NCBI GenBank assembly: GCA_052324925.1
Contig: JBQPRE010000002.1
Origin: Flavimobilis sp052324925
GTDB taxonomy: Bacteria; Actinomycetota; Actinomycetes; Actinomycetales; Cellulomonadaceae
Length of the DNA: 64,000 nt
Reading direction: 5' to 3' (one strand)
Shown: in pieces, positions 16,184 through 25,019 of the stretch
Layout of the letters: each line of letters begins with the position of its first letter
Numbering within the stretch: position 1 is the stretch's first letter
The notes under the pieces: model-generated
The model's input: the letters and a program-made list of their open reading frames with translations, nothing else
What the model was told of the DNA's origin: nothing
The model's database searches: none
Translations under genes and position numbers: made by a program

Positions 16184-17101
16184 CTAGGACGGGTTGCAGC
16201 GGGCCAGCAGGTAGTCGAGATAGCTCCCCTCGGGACGCCATGGCTCGAGGTTCCACGTCGTCTTGTCCGGGGCTCCGAGCGCGTGGCAGCGCAGCTGGTG
16301 ATCCATGACCGTCGTCGCGGCCTCGGTGTGGGCGGCGACGAGCTCCGCGCGCACGGCCTCGAGCGCTGCCGTCGAACCGGACCGGCCGAACGCCGTCGGG
16401 TCCACCTGGAGCGAACGGCCACCCTCGACGTCGTCGGCCCATGTCGCGCCGACGAGAGCGCGGGGCGCAATCGCGAACGTCACCGTCGTGTGCGCTGGCC
16501 GTCCGGGAGCGGTCGCGGCGGACGGCTCGGGTACGGGAAAGACGGGTGGTGCGACGGCGATGATGAGCGTGCGACCGTCGTCCTCGGTGCGCGTCGTCGT
16601 GCGTCGCACGCCGTTGTCGTCGGTGGCTGTCGGCTGCGTGCCGCCGACGAGCGCCGCGTCGTCGTCCGCGAGCGTCGCCGATCCGTCGGGGTAGGCCGTC
16701 CAGCGCGCCCCCGCGACGGTCACGGTGAGGATGTCGTCGGGCGCGAGCGACGCGGTGACCGCGACCGTCCCGGCTGTGAGACCTGCGCGGACCGGGGCGG
16801 CGTCCGTGGCCGCCGACCTGAGTGTCACGCGTGTGCGTCGGCCGCGGGTGTCGGACACGTCCGCGTGCGTGACGCTGCCCTGCTCGGACAGGCTCGGCGA
16901 AGCCGAGGCCGAGGCCGACGTCGCGGGCGGCGCGGAGCGTGACTGCGCCGCGCCCGACGACGACGGCGTCGTGCGTGACGGCGCCCCGGTCCCGCCGCAC
17001 CCCGCCGCGAGGGCTGCGACGCACACAGCACCGACGAGCAGCGCGCGGGCGCGCGCACCGGGAGCAGCGGACGACGATCTCACCCGCACGACCTTAACCA
17101 C
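16184..17101 (-). CDS. Secreted lipoprotein of unknown function
   Basis: A 305-residue protein with a basic N-terminus, a hydrophobic stretch and a lipobox LAAGC near residue 35, so it should be lipid-anchored on the cell surface. A Ser/Ala/Pro/Thr linker (~38-72) leads to a beta-rich domain with no family I recognise. Near the C-terminus are two cysteines (LRCHAL and LARCNPS) that could form a disulfide. The GTG at 17101 is favoured because AGAGGGG precedes it; GTG at 17089 or 17083 would also keep the signal peptide. Function unknown. Confidence 0.7.
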   Translation of the reverse strand: MVKVVRVRSSSAAPGARARALLVGAVCVAALAAGCGGTGAPSRTTPSSSGAAQSRSAPPATSASASASPSLSEQGSVTHADVSDTRGRRTRVTLRSAATDAAPVRAGLTAGTVAVTASLAPDDILTVTVAGARWTAYPDGSATLADDDAALVGGTQPTATDDNGVRRTTTRTEDDGRTLIIAVAPPVFPVPEPSAATAPGRPAHTTVTFAIAPRALVGATWADDVEGGRSLQVDPTAFGRSGSTAALEAVRAELVAAHTEAATTVMDHQLRCHALGAPDKTTWNLEPWRPEGSYLDYLLARCNPS

Positions 17102-17216
17102 CCTGCCCCTCTGACCGGGACCGACGTACCCTCGCACGAGGCGATGTGCACCCGCGCGAGCAGTCGGCTCCGGGGGATCGTCACGAGCCACGCACGCCGC
17201 GACGAGAGGACCGCAC

Positions 17217-18194
17217 ATGGGACGCACGATCATCATCGGGACAGGGCTCCTTGCCGCCGCACTGGTCCGCGCGATCGAGGCCCAAGGGCACGATGCGGTG
17301 ACCGTGGGCAGGCGCGACGGCGTCGACATCACCCGGCCCGTCGACCTCCGCCCCTTCGTCGGTGACGACGGCATCGACGCCGTCATCGAAGCGACGAACA
17401 CCTCCGCGCGCTCCTCGGCTGACTCGATCGCGTTCTTCGAGGCATCGACGCGCAACACAGCAGCCGCAGCACAGGCGATCGGCGCAGGTATGCATGTCGT
17501 CGTCTCGATCGTCGGCTGCGAGCGAGCGCCCGGTGCCAGCCACTACGACGGCAAGGCCGCCCAGGAGCGCGCCGCCCGCGCAGCCGCCACGCCCCAGACC
17601 CCCGTCTACATCGTGCAGTCCACGCAATGGTTTGCCCTCGCCCGGCAGCTGGTCGACCTCCTCGCTCGCGGGCCCGTCATGCCCGTCCCCAGCATGCGGA
17701 TCCGCCCCGTCGCACTCGACGCGGTCGCGGACGTCGTCGCCGAGCTCGTGCTCGGTCGACGCGAACGCGCCGACGCCTGTCTCTGCGGGCCCGAAGAGAC
17801 CACCCTCGCCGCCCTCGTCGGTGCGCTCGTCGACCGTCCGCCCATCCGCATCCCCGTCCCCTTCCCGGGCGCGGCGCGTGCTGTTCGTCGGGGCGCGCTG
17901 CTGCCGACCGGCGGGACCGAGGCCGTCGGCCCGACCTTCGCCGAATGGCTGAGCGCGCACCCCGACGGCCGGCGGCCTGATCTGCGCCCCGCCTGCGGTG
18001 AGACGGCCGCCAGCATGTCCGAGCGCGCGGCTAGACTCGGTGGCGTCTCGCACCGTACGGAGGAGCACCCGGACGCGCTCGCACCCGCGCATCCGATGCC
18101 GGCTCGCCGCACGCCGCCCACCACGCCCGAGGGAACCGATGACCGCGCCCAAGCCCACCCTGGACACCGTCGAGCACGCCGCGGCCACTCCTGA
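17217..18194 (+). CDS. NAD(P)-binding atypical SDR / NmrA-like oxidoreductase
   Basis: A 325-residue protein. The N-terminal GTGLLAAALVRAI (~8-20) is a Rossmann dinucleotide loop, followed by IEATNTSARSS and HVVVSIVGCERAPG (~95-108), similar to atypical SDRs that sense or reduce NAD(P)-linked substrates. Homologous sequence appears to end near FAEWLSAHP (~248). The last ~75 residues are Arg/Pro-rich and overlap the purL start by 56 nt, so they may be a read-on tail after loss of an original stop. No catalytic Tyr-Lys pair is obvious. Function unknown. Confidence 0.7.
   Translation: MGRTIIIGTGLLAAALVRAIEAQGHDAVTVGRRDGVDITRPVDLRPFVGDDGIDAVIEATNTSARSSADSIAFFEASTRNTAAAAQAIGAGMHVVVSIVGCERAPGASHYDGKAAQERAARAAATPQTPVYIVQSTQWFALARQLVDLLARGPVMPVPSMRIRPVALDAVADVVAELVLGRRERADACLCGPEETTLAALVGALVDRPPIRIPVPFPGAARAVRRGALLPTGGTEAVGPTFAEWLSAHPDGRRPDLRPACGETAASMSERAARLGGVSHRTEEHPDALAPAHPMPARRTPPTTPEGTDDRAQAHPGHRRARRGHS
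18032..18037 (+). promoter_or_regulatory. Probable -10 box for purL
   Basis: TAGACT lies about 100 nt upstream of the purL ATG, inside the end of the SDR frame. It matches the TAnnnT form seen at other genes here. No convincing -35 is visible. The resulting ~95-nt leader shows no known riboswitch. Confidence 0.4.
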
Positions 18195-20460
18195 CGAGTC
18201 GCAGCCCTTCGCCGAGCTCGGTCTCAAGCCCGACGAGTACCAGCGGATTAAGGACATCCTCGGCCGCCGGCCCACGGCCGCCGAGCTCGCGATGTACTCC
18301 GTCATGTGGTCGGAGCACTGCTCGTACAAGTCGTCCAAGGTGCACCTGTCGAAGTTCGGTGCCAAGACGAGCGACGAGATGAAGAAGCACCTCCTCGTCG
18401 GCATCGGTGAGAACGCGGGCGTCGTCGACATCGGTGACGGCTGGGCCGTGACCTTCAAGGTCGAGTCGCACAACCACCCGTCGTACGTCGAGCCCTACCA
18501 GGGCGCTGCGACGGGCGTCGGCGGCATCGTCCGCGACATCATCTCGATGGGTGCGCGGCCCGTCGCCGTCATGGACCAGCTGCGCTTCGGCGACGTCAAC
18601 CACCCGGACACGGCACGCGTCGTGCACGGGGTCGTGTCGGGCGTCGGCGGCTACGGCAACTCGCTCGGCCTGCCGAACATCGGTGGTGAGCTCGTCTTCG
18701 ACGCCTCCTACCAGGGCAACCCGCTCGTCAACGCGCTGTGCCTCGGCGTGCTGCGCCACGAGGACATCCACCTCGCCAACGCCTCGGGCGTCGGCAACAA
18801 GGTCGTGCTCTTCGGCGCGCGCACGGGCGGTGACGGCATCGGCGGCGCGTCGATCCTCGCGTCGGAGACGTTCGAGGACGGCGTCCCCGCGAAGCGCCCC
18901 TCCGTGCAGGTGGGTGACCCCTTCATGGAGAAGGTGCTCATCGAGTGCTGCCTCGAGCTCTACGCGGCGAAGGTCGTCGAGGGTATCCAGGACCTCGGCG
19001 CCGCCGGCATCTCGTGCGCGACGTCGGAGCTCGCGTCCAACGGCGACGGCGGCATGCACGTGTGGCTCGACGACGTCCTGCTGCGCGACCCCACGCTCAA
19101 TGCGGGCGAGATCCTCATGTCGGAGTCGCAGGAGCGCATGATGGCTGTCGTCACGCCAGCCAAGCTCGAGCAGTTCCTCGCGATCACGAAGAAGTGGGAC
19201 GTCGAGACCGCGGTCGTCGGCGAGGTCAACGGCTCGGGCCGACTGACGATCGACCACCACGGCCAGCGCATCGTCGACGTCGACCCCCGCACCGTCGCTC
19301 ACGAGGGTCCGGTCTATGACCGCCCCTACGCGCGTCCCGCATGGCAGGACGGCCTCAATGCGGACACGACCGTCGCCGCCGGCCTCGCCCGCCCTGCCAC
19401 GGGCGACGAGCTGCGTGCTGCCGCGCTCGCCGTGCTCGGCTCGCCCAACCACTCCTCCAAGGCGTGGGTGACGAACCAGTACGACCGCTTCGTCCAGGGC
19501 AACACCGCGCTCGCGCAGCCCGACGACTCGGGCGTCGTCCGCGTCGACGAGTCCACGGGCCTCGGCGTCGCGATCTCGACCGACGCCAACGGCCGCTACG
19601 CGAAGCTCGACCCGCGCACCGGCGCTCAGCTCGCGCTCGCCGAGGCGTACCGCAACGTTGCCACAACGGGTGCCCGCCCCCTCGCCATCACCGACTGCCT
19701 GAACTTCGGCTCCCCCGAGGACCCGGACGCGATGTGGCAGCTCGTCGAGGCCATCGAAGGCCTCGCCGACGGCTGCTTCGAGCTCGGCACGCCCGTGACG
19801 GGGGGCAACGTCTCGCTCTACAACGGCACGGGCGAGCCCGGCCAGATCGACTCTTCGATCCATCCCACACCCGTCGTCGGCGTCCTCGGGGTCATCGACG
19901 ACGTCACGCGCGCGACCGCGTCCGGTTGGCGCGGCGAGGGCGAGACGATCTTCCTCCTGGGCACGACGCGCGCCGAGCTCGACGGCTCCGCGTGGGCTGA
20001 CGTCATCCACGACCACCTCGGCGGCGTGCCGCCGCAGCTCGACCTCGCGGCCGAGAAGGCGCTCGCCGACGTCCTCGTCAACGCCTCGCGCGATGAGCTC
20101 GTGGACGCCGCGCACGACCTTTCCGAGGGCGGCCTCGTCCAGGCACTCCTCGAGTCCTGCGTGCGCTACGGCGTCGGCGCGCGCGTCTCGATCGCGGGTG
20201 TCGCCGAGCGCGACGGCGTGAGCGAGTTCGAGGCGCTCTTCTCCGAGTCCGTCGCCCGCGCCGTCGTCTCTGTGCCGCGCGGTGAGGAGCAGCGTCTCGT
20301 CGACGCGTGCGTCGCCCGTGGCGTGCCGCTCCTCAAGCTCGGCGAGACCGGCGCGGTCGTGGGCGACGAGCCCGCGCTCGTCGTCGACGGCCTCTTCGAG
20401 GTGCCGGTCGCGGAGGCCCGCGAGATCTTCGAGGGCACGCTGCCGCGCATCTTCGGCTGA
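18139..20460 (+). CDS. purL: Phosphoribosylformylglycinamidine synthase subunit II
   Basis: A 773-residue small-type PurL that converts FGAR to FGAM using ATP and ammonia from PurQ/PurS. Seen: SVMWSEHCSYKSSK near 52-65 (catalytic His), the glycine-rich FKVESHNHPS near 104-113, PYQGAATGVGG, and the second half repeat with CLNFGSPED and DLSEGGL. Length is usual for the PurLQS system. ATG at 18139 gives the standard N-terminus. purQ and purS are not in the window; purF and purM lie 11 kb downstream. Confidence 0.96.
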   Translation: MTAPKPTLDTVEHAAATPDESQPFAELGLKPDEYQRIKDILGRRPTAAELAMYSVMWSEHCSYKSSKVHLSKFGAKTSDEMKKHLLVGIGENAGVVDIGDGWAVTFKVESHNHPSYVEPYQGAATGVGGIVRDIISMGARPVAVMDQLRFGDVNHPDTARVVHGVVSGVGGYGNSLGLPNIGGELVFDASYQGNPLVNALCLGVLRHEDIHLANASGVGNKVVLFGARTGGDGIGGASILASETFEDGVPAKRPSVQVGDPFMEKVLIECCLELYAAKVVEGIQDLGAAGISCATSELASNGDGGMHVWLDDVLLRDPTLNAGEILMSESQERMMAVVTPAKLEQFLAITKKWDVETAVVGEVNGSGRLTIDHHGQRIVDVDPRTVAHEGPVYDRPYARPAWQDGLNADTTVAAGLARPATGDELRAAALAVLGSPNHSSKAWVTNQYDRFVQGNTALAQPDDSGVVRVDESTGLGVAISTDANGRYAKLDPRTGAQLALAEAYRNVATTGARPLAITDCLNFGSPEDPDAMWQLVEAIEGLADGCFELGTPVTGGNVSLYNGTGEPGQIDSSIHPTPVVGVLGVIDDVTRATASGWRGEGETIFLLGTTRAELDGSAWADVIHDHLGGVPPQLDLAAEKALADVLVNASRDELVDAAHDLSEGGLVQALLESCVRYGVGARVSIAGVAERDGVSEFEALFSESVARAVVSVPRGEEQRLVDACVARGVPLLKLGETGAVVGDEPALVVDGLFEVPVAEAREIFEGTLPRIFG

Positions 20461-20488
20461 CGACCGCCCGTCCCGCGAGGAGCTCGTC

Positions 20489-21385
20489 GTGCCTGTCGCC
20501 CTGCCGCCCACCGTCCGCCTCGAACCAGGGGTGGGCGACGCACCGCTCGTCGTCGTCGAGCACCCCGCCGCGACCGCGCGCATCCACGCGTACGGGGCGC
20601 ACGTCGTCGCGTGGGCGCCCGCGGGCGTGCGCGACGTGTTGTGGCTGTCGCCCGACGCGGTGCTCGCGCCGGGCACTGCGATCCGCGGCGGCATCCCGCT
20701 GTGCTTTCCGTGGTTCGGTCCGCCTCCGGGCGGCGCTGGGCCTGCTCACGGTTTTGCGCGGACGAGCGCGTGGCGGCTCGTCGGCGCGGCGGAACTCCCC
20801 GACGATGAGCACCGCCCTGGCGGGGCCGTCCTCCTCACGTTCGAGCTCACGCCAGCGGACGTCGACCCGGCGCTCGCGGCGCTGTGGCCCCACGACTTCA
20901 CGGCGCGCACGGAGGTCGAGGTCGGCACGTCGCTCACCGTGAGCCTCACGACGACGAACCACGGTGCAGACCCCGCCGACCTCACGCAGGCGTTGCACAC
21001 GTACGTCGCGGTGGGCGACGTCCGGCGGGTGCGCCTCGACGGGCTCGGCGGCGGGCCCTACCTCGACAAGATCGCCGGCGACGCCCGCCAGGTCCAGGAC
21101 GGGCCCGTGCTGTTCTCGGGCCCGACGGACCGCATCTACCTGGGCACATCGGCGCAGCTGACGGTCTCGGAGCCGGGTGGGCGGACGCTCAACGTTGCGA
21201 AGGCTGGTTCGCGGACGACGGTCGTGTGGAACCCGTGGGGCGAGGGAGCGTCGGCCATGCGTGACGTGCCGGACGACGGGTGGCTGCGCTTCGTGTGCGT
21301 CGAGGCGGCGAACGCGTCCGACGACGCCGTCCGCCTGCCCGCGGGCGAGACCCAGACCCTCATGACCCGCCTCACGGTCCTCTGA
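20489..21385 (+). CDS. D-hexose-6-phosphate mutarotase / aldose 1-epimerase family
   Basis: A 298-residue beta-sandwich protein: IHAYGAHVVAWAP (~33-45), GTAIRGGIPLCFPWFGPP (~64-81), PAHGFART (~87-94, catalytic His), TQALHTYV (~166-173, second His), and VVWNPWGEGASAMRDVPDDGW near 245-265. These are typical of YeaD-type glucose-6-phosphate 1-epimerases. GTG at 20489 has GCGAGGAG upstream. It lies 28 bp after purL, probably co-transcribed by proximity only. Confidence 0.88.
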   Translation: MPVALPPTVRLEPGVGDAPLVVVEHPAATARIHAYGAHVVAWAPAGVRDVLWLSPDAVLAPGTAIRGGIPLCFPWFGPPPGGAGPAHGFARTSAWRLVGAAELPDDEHRPGGAVLLTFELTPADVDPALAALWPHDFTARTEVEVGTSLTVSLTTTNHGADPADLTQALHTYVAVGDVRRVRLDGLGGGPYLDKIAGDARQVQDGPVLFSGPTDRIYLGTSAQLTVSEPGGRTLNVAKAGSRTTVVWNPWGEGASAMRDVPDDGWLRFVCVEAANASDDAVRLPAGETQTLMTRLTVL

Positions 21386-21408
21386 GTCCGCGCGGCTAGG
21401 GTCGGGGC

Positions 21409-22140
21409 GTGGAGCGCGCAGTGAGCAGGCCGACGGTTGCGGTCGAGATCGCGGTGCAGGACGCCGCCGGGGCGCGCGTCGCCCGTGACGGTGGCGCGGA
21501 CCGTGTCGAGCTGTGCGGGGCGCTCGCGGGGACGGGTGGGCTCACGCCCTCCCTGGGGACGGTCGAGCAGGTGGTCGCTGTCGGGCTGCCCGTTCACGTC
21601 CTCGTGCGCCCGCGCGCGGGCGGGTTCCAGTACGACGCTGACGAGCTCGACCTCATGGCGGCCGACGTCCGGCATGCGGTGCGGGCGGGTGTGGCGGGCG
21701 TCGTCGTCGGGGTGCTTGACGAGCGCAGCGAGGTCGACCGTGACGCGGTCGCGCGGCTGAGCGATGCGGCCGACGGTCGTGAGGTGACGTTCCACAGGGC
21801 GCTCGACGTCGTCCCCGACCGGCTCGTCGCGCTCCGGGCGCTCGCGGACCTCGGGGTGTGGCGCGTCCTCACGTCGGGTGGTGCAGCGCGGACGTTCGAC
21901 GGCATCGATGCGCTTGCCGAGATGGTTCGCGAGGGCACGGGTGTCGAGATCATGGCGGGAGGCGGGTTGCGCGCCGAGGACGTCGGGCTTGCCCGGGCCG
22001 TCGGTATCGACGCGGTCCACCTGTCTGCGTCGGTCGAACGTGACGACCGCGGGCCTGCGGGGCCGGGCGGCGGTGCCGCAACCTACCTGGGCACCGAGCT
22101 GCAGCTCGTGCGTGGCGTCGTGCGGGCGGCGCGGGACTGA
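21409..22140 (+). CDS. cutC: CutC family protein
   Basis: A 243-residue TIM-barrel protein: VEIAVQDAAGARVARDGGADRVELCGAL near the N-terminus, the VLVRPRAGGFQYD motif (~64-76), TFHRALDVVPD (~125-135), and VLTSGGAARTFDG (~148-160). CutC was named for copper homeostasis in Escherichia coli, but a copper role is doubtful in many bacteria. The GTG at 21409 lies 6 nt after a TAGGGT box, fitting a leaderless message; a GTG four codons later is also possible. Confidence 0.9.
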   Translation: MERAVSRPTVAVEIAVQDAAGARVARDGGADRVELCGALAGTGGLTPSLGTVEQVVAVGLPVHVLVRPRAGGFQYDADELDLMAADVRHAVRAGVAGVVVGVLDERSEVDRDAVARLSDAADGREVTFHRALDVVPDRLVALRALADLGVWRVLTSGGAARTFDGIDALAEMVREGTGVEIMAGGGLRAEDVGLARAVGIDAVHLSASVERDDRGPAGPGGGAATYLGTELQLVRGVVRAARD

Positions 22141-22407
22141 CGCGCGACGGTCTCGCGATGCGGACCGGCTGCGCGTGCCCGCACGGCGTCCGCCGGCCGA
22201 GCGAGCCGAGCGCGGAAAGCGCGGAGGTCCCGCGGTCTCGCCTCCTGGCGCACCGCTGGCGCAGGGTCGAATCCTGAGACGTCACGGCAGGCGTGGACTC
22301 GCGGTGCCACAGTGGTCGGTTGGCGGCCTGGACACGACGTGCCCACCTATCGATACGTGCCGTCAGCACTTGGCGTCAATGCACGCCACGATGTCGAGGA
22401 GTTTCCC
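22141..22407. other. Intergenic region upstream of gdhA
   Basis: No gene is visible. A short GTCTC...GAGAC inverted repeat and GC-rich hairpins lie around 22190-22280. CTATCGATACG (about 22351) could include a -10 box for gdhA, but no -35 is clear. Confidence 0.5.
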
Positions 22408-23745
22408 ATGCAGAGCTCACTTGAGCCCGTCTTCGAACAGGTTCTTCGCCGGAACCCTGGTGAGACGGAGTTCCACCAAGCCGTCCGTGAGGTCTTCGAC
22501 TCCCTCGGCCCCGTCCTCGAGAAGAACCCTCAGTATGCGGATGCTGCTGTGCTCCAGCGCATCTGTGAGCCCGAGCGTCAGATCATCTTCCGAGTGCCGT
22601 GGGTCGATGACGCCGGCCGCGTGCAGATCAACCGCGGCTTCCGCGTCGAGTTCAACTCGGCTCTCGGCCCGTACAAGGGTGGCCTGCGGTTCCACCCGTC
22701 GGTGTACCTCGGGATCGTCAAGTTCCTCGGCTTCGAGCAGATCTTCAAGAACTCCCTCACCGGTATGCCCATCGGCGGCGGCAAGGGCGGCTCCGACTTC
22801 GACCCGCGTGGCAAGTCCAACCGCGAGATCATGGAGTTCTGCCAGTCGTTCATGACCGAGCTCTACCGCCACATCGGTGAGTACACGGACGTGCCCGCGG
22901 GTGACATCGGCGTGGGTGGTCGCGAGATCGGCTACCTCTTCGGCCAGTACAAGCGGATCACCAACCGCTACGAGTCCGGCGTCCTCACGGGCAAGGGCAT
23001 CTCGTGGGGCGGCTCGCTCGTCCGCACCGAGGCCACGGGCTTCGGAACGGTCTTCTTCGCGAAGCACATGCTCGAGACCGTGGGCGGCAGCTTCGAGGGC
23101 AAGCGCATCGTCGTCTCGGGCTCCGGCAACGTCGCGATCTACGCGATGCAGAAGGCGCAGCAGCTCGGCGGCCACGTCGTCGCGTGCTCTGACTCCTCCG
23201 GTTACGTCGTCGACGAGGCCGGGATCGACGTGGAGCTCGTGCGTCAGGTCAAGGAGATCGAGCGGGCGCGCATCTCGGAGTACGCCGAGCGCCGCCCGTC
23301 GGCCAAGTTCGTCCCGGGTGGTCGTGTCTGGGAGGTCGGGGCTCAGGTTGCGCTTCCGTGCGCGACGCAGAACGAGCTTGACGAAGACGACGCCCGCTCG
23401 CTCATCGCGTCGGGTCTCGTCGCGGTTGCCGAGGGTGCGAACATGCCGACGACGCCCAAGGCGATCCAGCTGCTCCAGGAAGCCGGGATCCTCTTCGGCC
23501 CCGGCAAGGCGGCGAATGCTGGCGGCGTCGCGACGTCCGCTCTTGAGATGCAGCAGAACGCCTCGCGTGACGCGTGGAGCTTCGAGCACACGGAGCAGCG
23601 TCTCGCGCGCATCATGAGCGACATCCACGACCGTTGCGCGGCGACCGCCGACGCGTACGACCAGCCGGGCAACTATGTCGCGGGTGCAAACATCGCGGGC
23701 TTCACGAAGGTCGCCGACGCGATGCTTGCGCTCGGCGTCATCTGA
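22408..23745 (+). CDS. gdhA: NADP-type glutamate dehydrogenase
   Basis: A 445-residue hexameric GDH (GDH-I type) making glutamate from 2-oxoglutarate and ammonium. Seen: the substrate lysine region KGGLRFHP (~90-97), catalytic Lys126 in PIGGGKGGSDFDP, and the Rossmann loop VSGSGNVAIYA (~235-245), where Ser-Gly after the strand and the overall length fit NADP use. ATG at 22408 follows GAGGAG; upstream in-frame codons are noncoding. The 267-bp upstream gap should hold its promoter, and a 10-bp hairpin follows downstream. Confidence 0.95.
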   Translation: MQSSLEPVFEQVLRRNPGETEFHQAVREVFDSLGPVLEKNPQYADAAVLQRICEPERQIIFRVPWVDDAGRVQINRGFRVEFNSALGPYKGGLRFHPSVYLGIVKFLGFEQIFKNSLTGMPIGGGKGGSDFDPRGKSNREIMEFCQSFMTELYRHIGEYTDVPAGDIGVGGREIGYLFGQYKRITNRYESGVLTGKGISWGGSLVRTEATGFGTVFFAKHMLETVGGSFEGKRIVVSGSGNVAIYAMQKAQQLGGHVVACSDSSGYVVDEAGIDVELVRQVKEIERARISEYAERRPSAKFVPGGRVWEVGAQVALPCATQNELDEDDARSLIASGLVAVAEGANMPTTPKAIQLLQEAGILFGPGKAANAGGVATSALEMQQNASRDAWSFEHTEQRLARIMSDIHDRCAATADAYDQPGNYVAGANIAGFTKVADAMLALGVI

Positions 23746-23811
23746 CGTCTCACGCACCAGGTCGGTGTGCCGGCCGCGCGCGTCGGTCCCGCAGGGGCTG
23801 CAGCAGGTCGT

Positions 23812-23845
23812 CGAAGGCGGGTTCCCTCCCGGGAGCCCGCCTTCG
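23812..23845 (+). terminator. Hairpin downstream of gdhA
   Basis: CGAAGGCGGG (23812-23821) pairs perfectly with CCCGCCTTCG (23836-23845) around 14 nt. There is no T-run, as is common for actinobacterial terminators. Confidence 0.65.
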
Positions 23846-23881
23846 GCGTCCCTCACGACCCGCCTTCGGCGTCCCTCACGA
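23836..23881 (+). repeat. Perfect 23-bp tandem duplication
   Basis: The 23 bp starting CCCGCCTTCGGCG (23836-23858) are repeated exactly at 23859-23881. The first copy forms the 3' arm of the gdhA hairpin, so the duplication adds an alternative pairing partner. Confidence 0.9.
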
Positions 23882-23910
23882 ACGGCCTGCCGTGGAGCGT
23901 CGCGCTCCGT

Positions 23911-23926
23911 TCCGGAGCGCTCCGGA
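23911..23926. promoter_or_regulatory. CebR/LacI-like operator upstream of the cellulase gene
   Basis: TCCGGAGCGCTCCGGA is a perfect 16-bp palindrome. Its central GGAGCGCTCC equals the core of the actinobacterial CebR/CelR box TGGGAGCGCTCCCA, which controls cellulase and cellobiose genes. It lies 40 bp before the -10 box (TAGCGT, 23966-23971) of the GH6 gene. Binding is inferred. Confidence 0.55.
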
Positions 23927-23978
23927 GCGGTCCGAGCACCGCTGGGGCGCGTCCGGCGGAGACGGTAGCGTGAGCGCC

Positions 23979-25019
23979 ATGCGTCCTCGCTCCCACAGGA
24001 TCCTTGTCGTCGGGCTGCTCGCCCTTGGCCTTGTCGCGGGCACGGGCCTGCCCGTGGTCGCCGTGCCCACGGCCGTACCCGTCGCTCGTCCCCTGGGCGA
24101 CGGCCCGACGATGTCGGCGGGCCAGCACGGGGGCGGGAGCGTGGCGAGGACGTCCCGCAAGCTCTACGTCGACCCGGACTCGCAGGCGGCGTCGGCTGCG
24201 GCCGCTGCGCGACGCGATGGTCGGCGCACGACGGCGAAGAGGCTCAACGTCATCGCGTCCGCGCCGCAGGCGCGGTGGTTCGGGACGTGGAACTCGACGC
24301 GCACCGTCAAGGCCGACGTCCGCGCGTACGTCAAGGCTGCGCAGAAGAAGAAGCGGGTGCCGCAGCTCGTCCTCTACGCGATCCCGAACCGCGACTGCGG
24401 AGGCTGGTCCTCCGGCGGCTTCACCGCGACGGAGTACCGCGCGTGGATCCGCAAGGTTGCGGCGGGCCTCAAGGGCTCACGGGCTGTCGTCGTGCTCGAG
24501 CCGGACTCGCTCGGTCACACGTGCGGCGGCTCGCAGCGCACGGCGCTCCTCAAGGACGCGACGAAGCGTCTGACGAAGTCCGGCGCGTGGGTGTACCTCG
24601 ATGGCGGGCACTCCCGGTGGAACAGCCCGACGGCCGCCGCGAAGCGGCTCAAGGCTGCGGGGGTGAGCGCCGCACGTGGGTTCGCGGTCAACGTCTCGAA
24701 CTTCAACTCGACGAAGGCCGAGGTCGCCTACGGCAAGAAGGTCGCCGCACAGCTGGCGAAGCGTGGCGTGAGCTCGTCGCACAGGCGGTTCGTCGTCGAC
24801 ACGTCCCGCAACGGCCGCGCGACCGCGAAGGGTGCGTGGTGCAACCCGGCCAGGCAGGGGCTCGGGCGGCGGCCCCGGTGGGTCTCGAAGGGCGGGGTCG
24901 ACGCCTACCTGTGGGTCAAGCGCCCCGGGGAGTCCGACGGAAGCTGCGGGGGTGGGCCGGCCGCGGGGCAGTGGTTCGAGTCCTACGCGCTCGGTCTTGT
25001 GGCTCGGCGGGTGAAGTGA
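23979..25019 (+). CDS. Secreted glycoside hydrolase family 6 cellulase
   Basis: A 346-residue secreted enzyme: a signal peptide (basic MRPRSHR then a hydrophobic core to ~28), a short linker, then a GH6 catalytic domain from ~85 to the end. Motifs: IPNRDCGGWSSGG with Asp139, VVLEPDSLGH with the acid Asp176, YLDGGHSRW, GFAVNVSNF, FVVDTSRNG, WCNP and YLWVKRPGESDG. No cellulose-binding module is present, so it probably acts on soluble beta-1,4-glucan. ATG at 23979 is 7 nt after a TAGCGT box (leaderless). The stop overlaps the start of the RNB gene (TGATG). Endo- versus exo-mode cannot be read safely. Confidence 0.93.
   Translation: MRPRSHRILVVGLLALGLVAGTGLPVVAVPTAVPVARPLGDGPTMSAGQHGGGSVARTSRKLYVDPDSQAASAAAAARRDGRRTTAKRLNVIASAPQARWFGTWNSTRTVKADVRAYVKAAQKKKRVPQLVLYAIPNRDCGGWSSGGFTATEYRAWIRKVAAGLKGSRAVVVLEPDSLGHTCGGSQRTALLKDATKRLTKSGAWVYLDGGHSRWNSPTAAAKRLKAAGVSAARGFAVNVSNFNSTKAEVAYGKKVAAQLAKRGVSSSHRRFVVDTSRNGRATAKGAWCNPARQGLGRRPRWVSKGGVDAYLWVKRPGESDGSCGGGPAAGQWFESYALGLVARRVK

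Noticed and set aside
18031..20694. 887-codon open frame antisense to purL
   Set aside because: It is a composition shadow: purL is a complete, highly conserved gene, and the antisense product is Arg/Asp/His-rich with no family.
22190..22290. Possible tRNA (GGGTCGAATCC resembles a T-arm)
   Set aside because: No D-arm, acceptor stem or anticodon arm can be folded around it.
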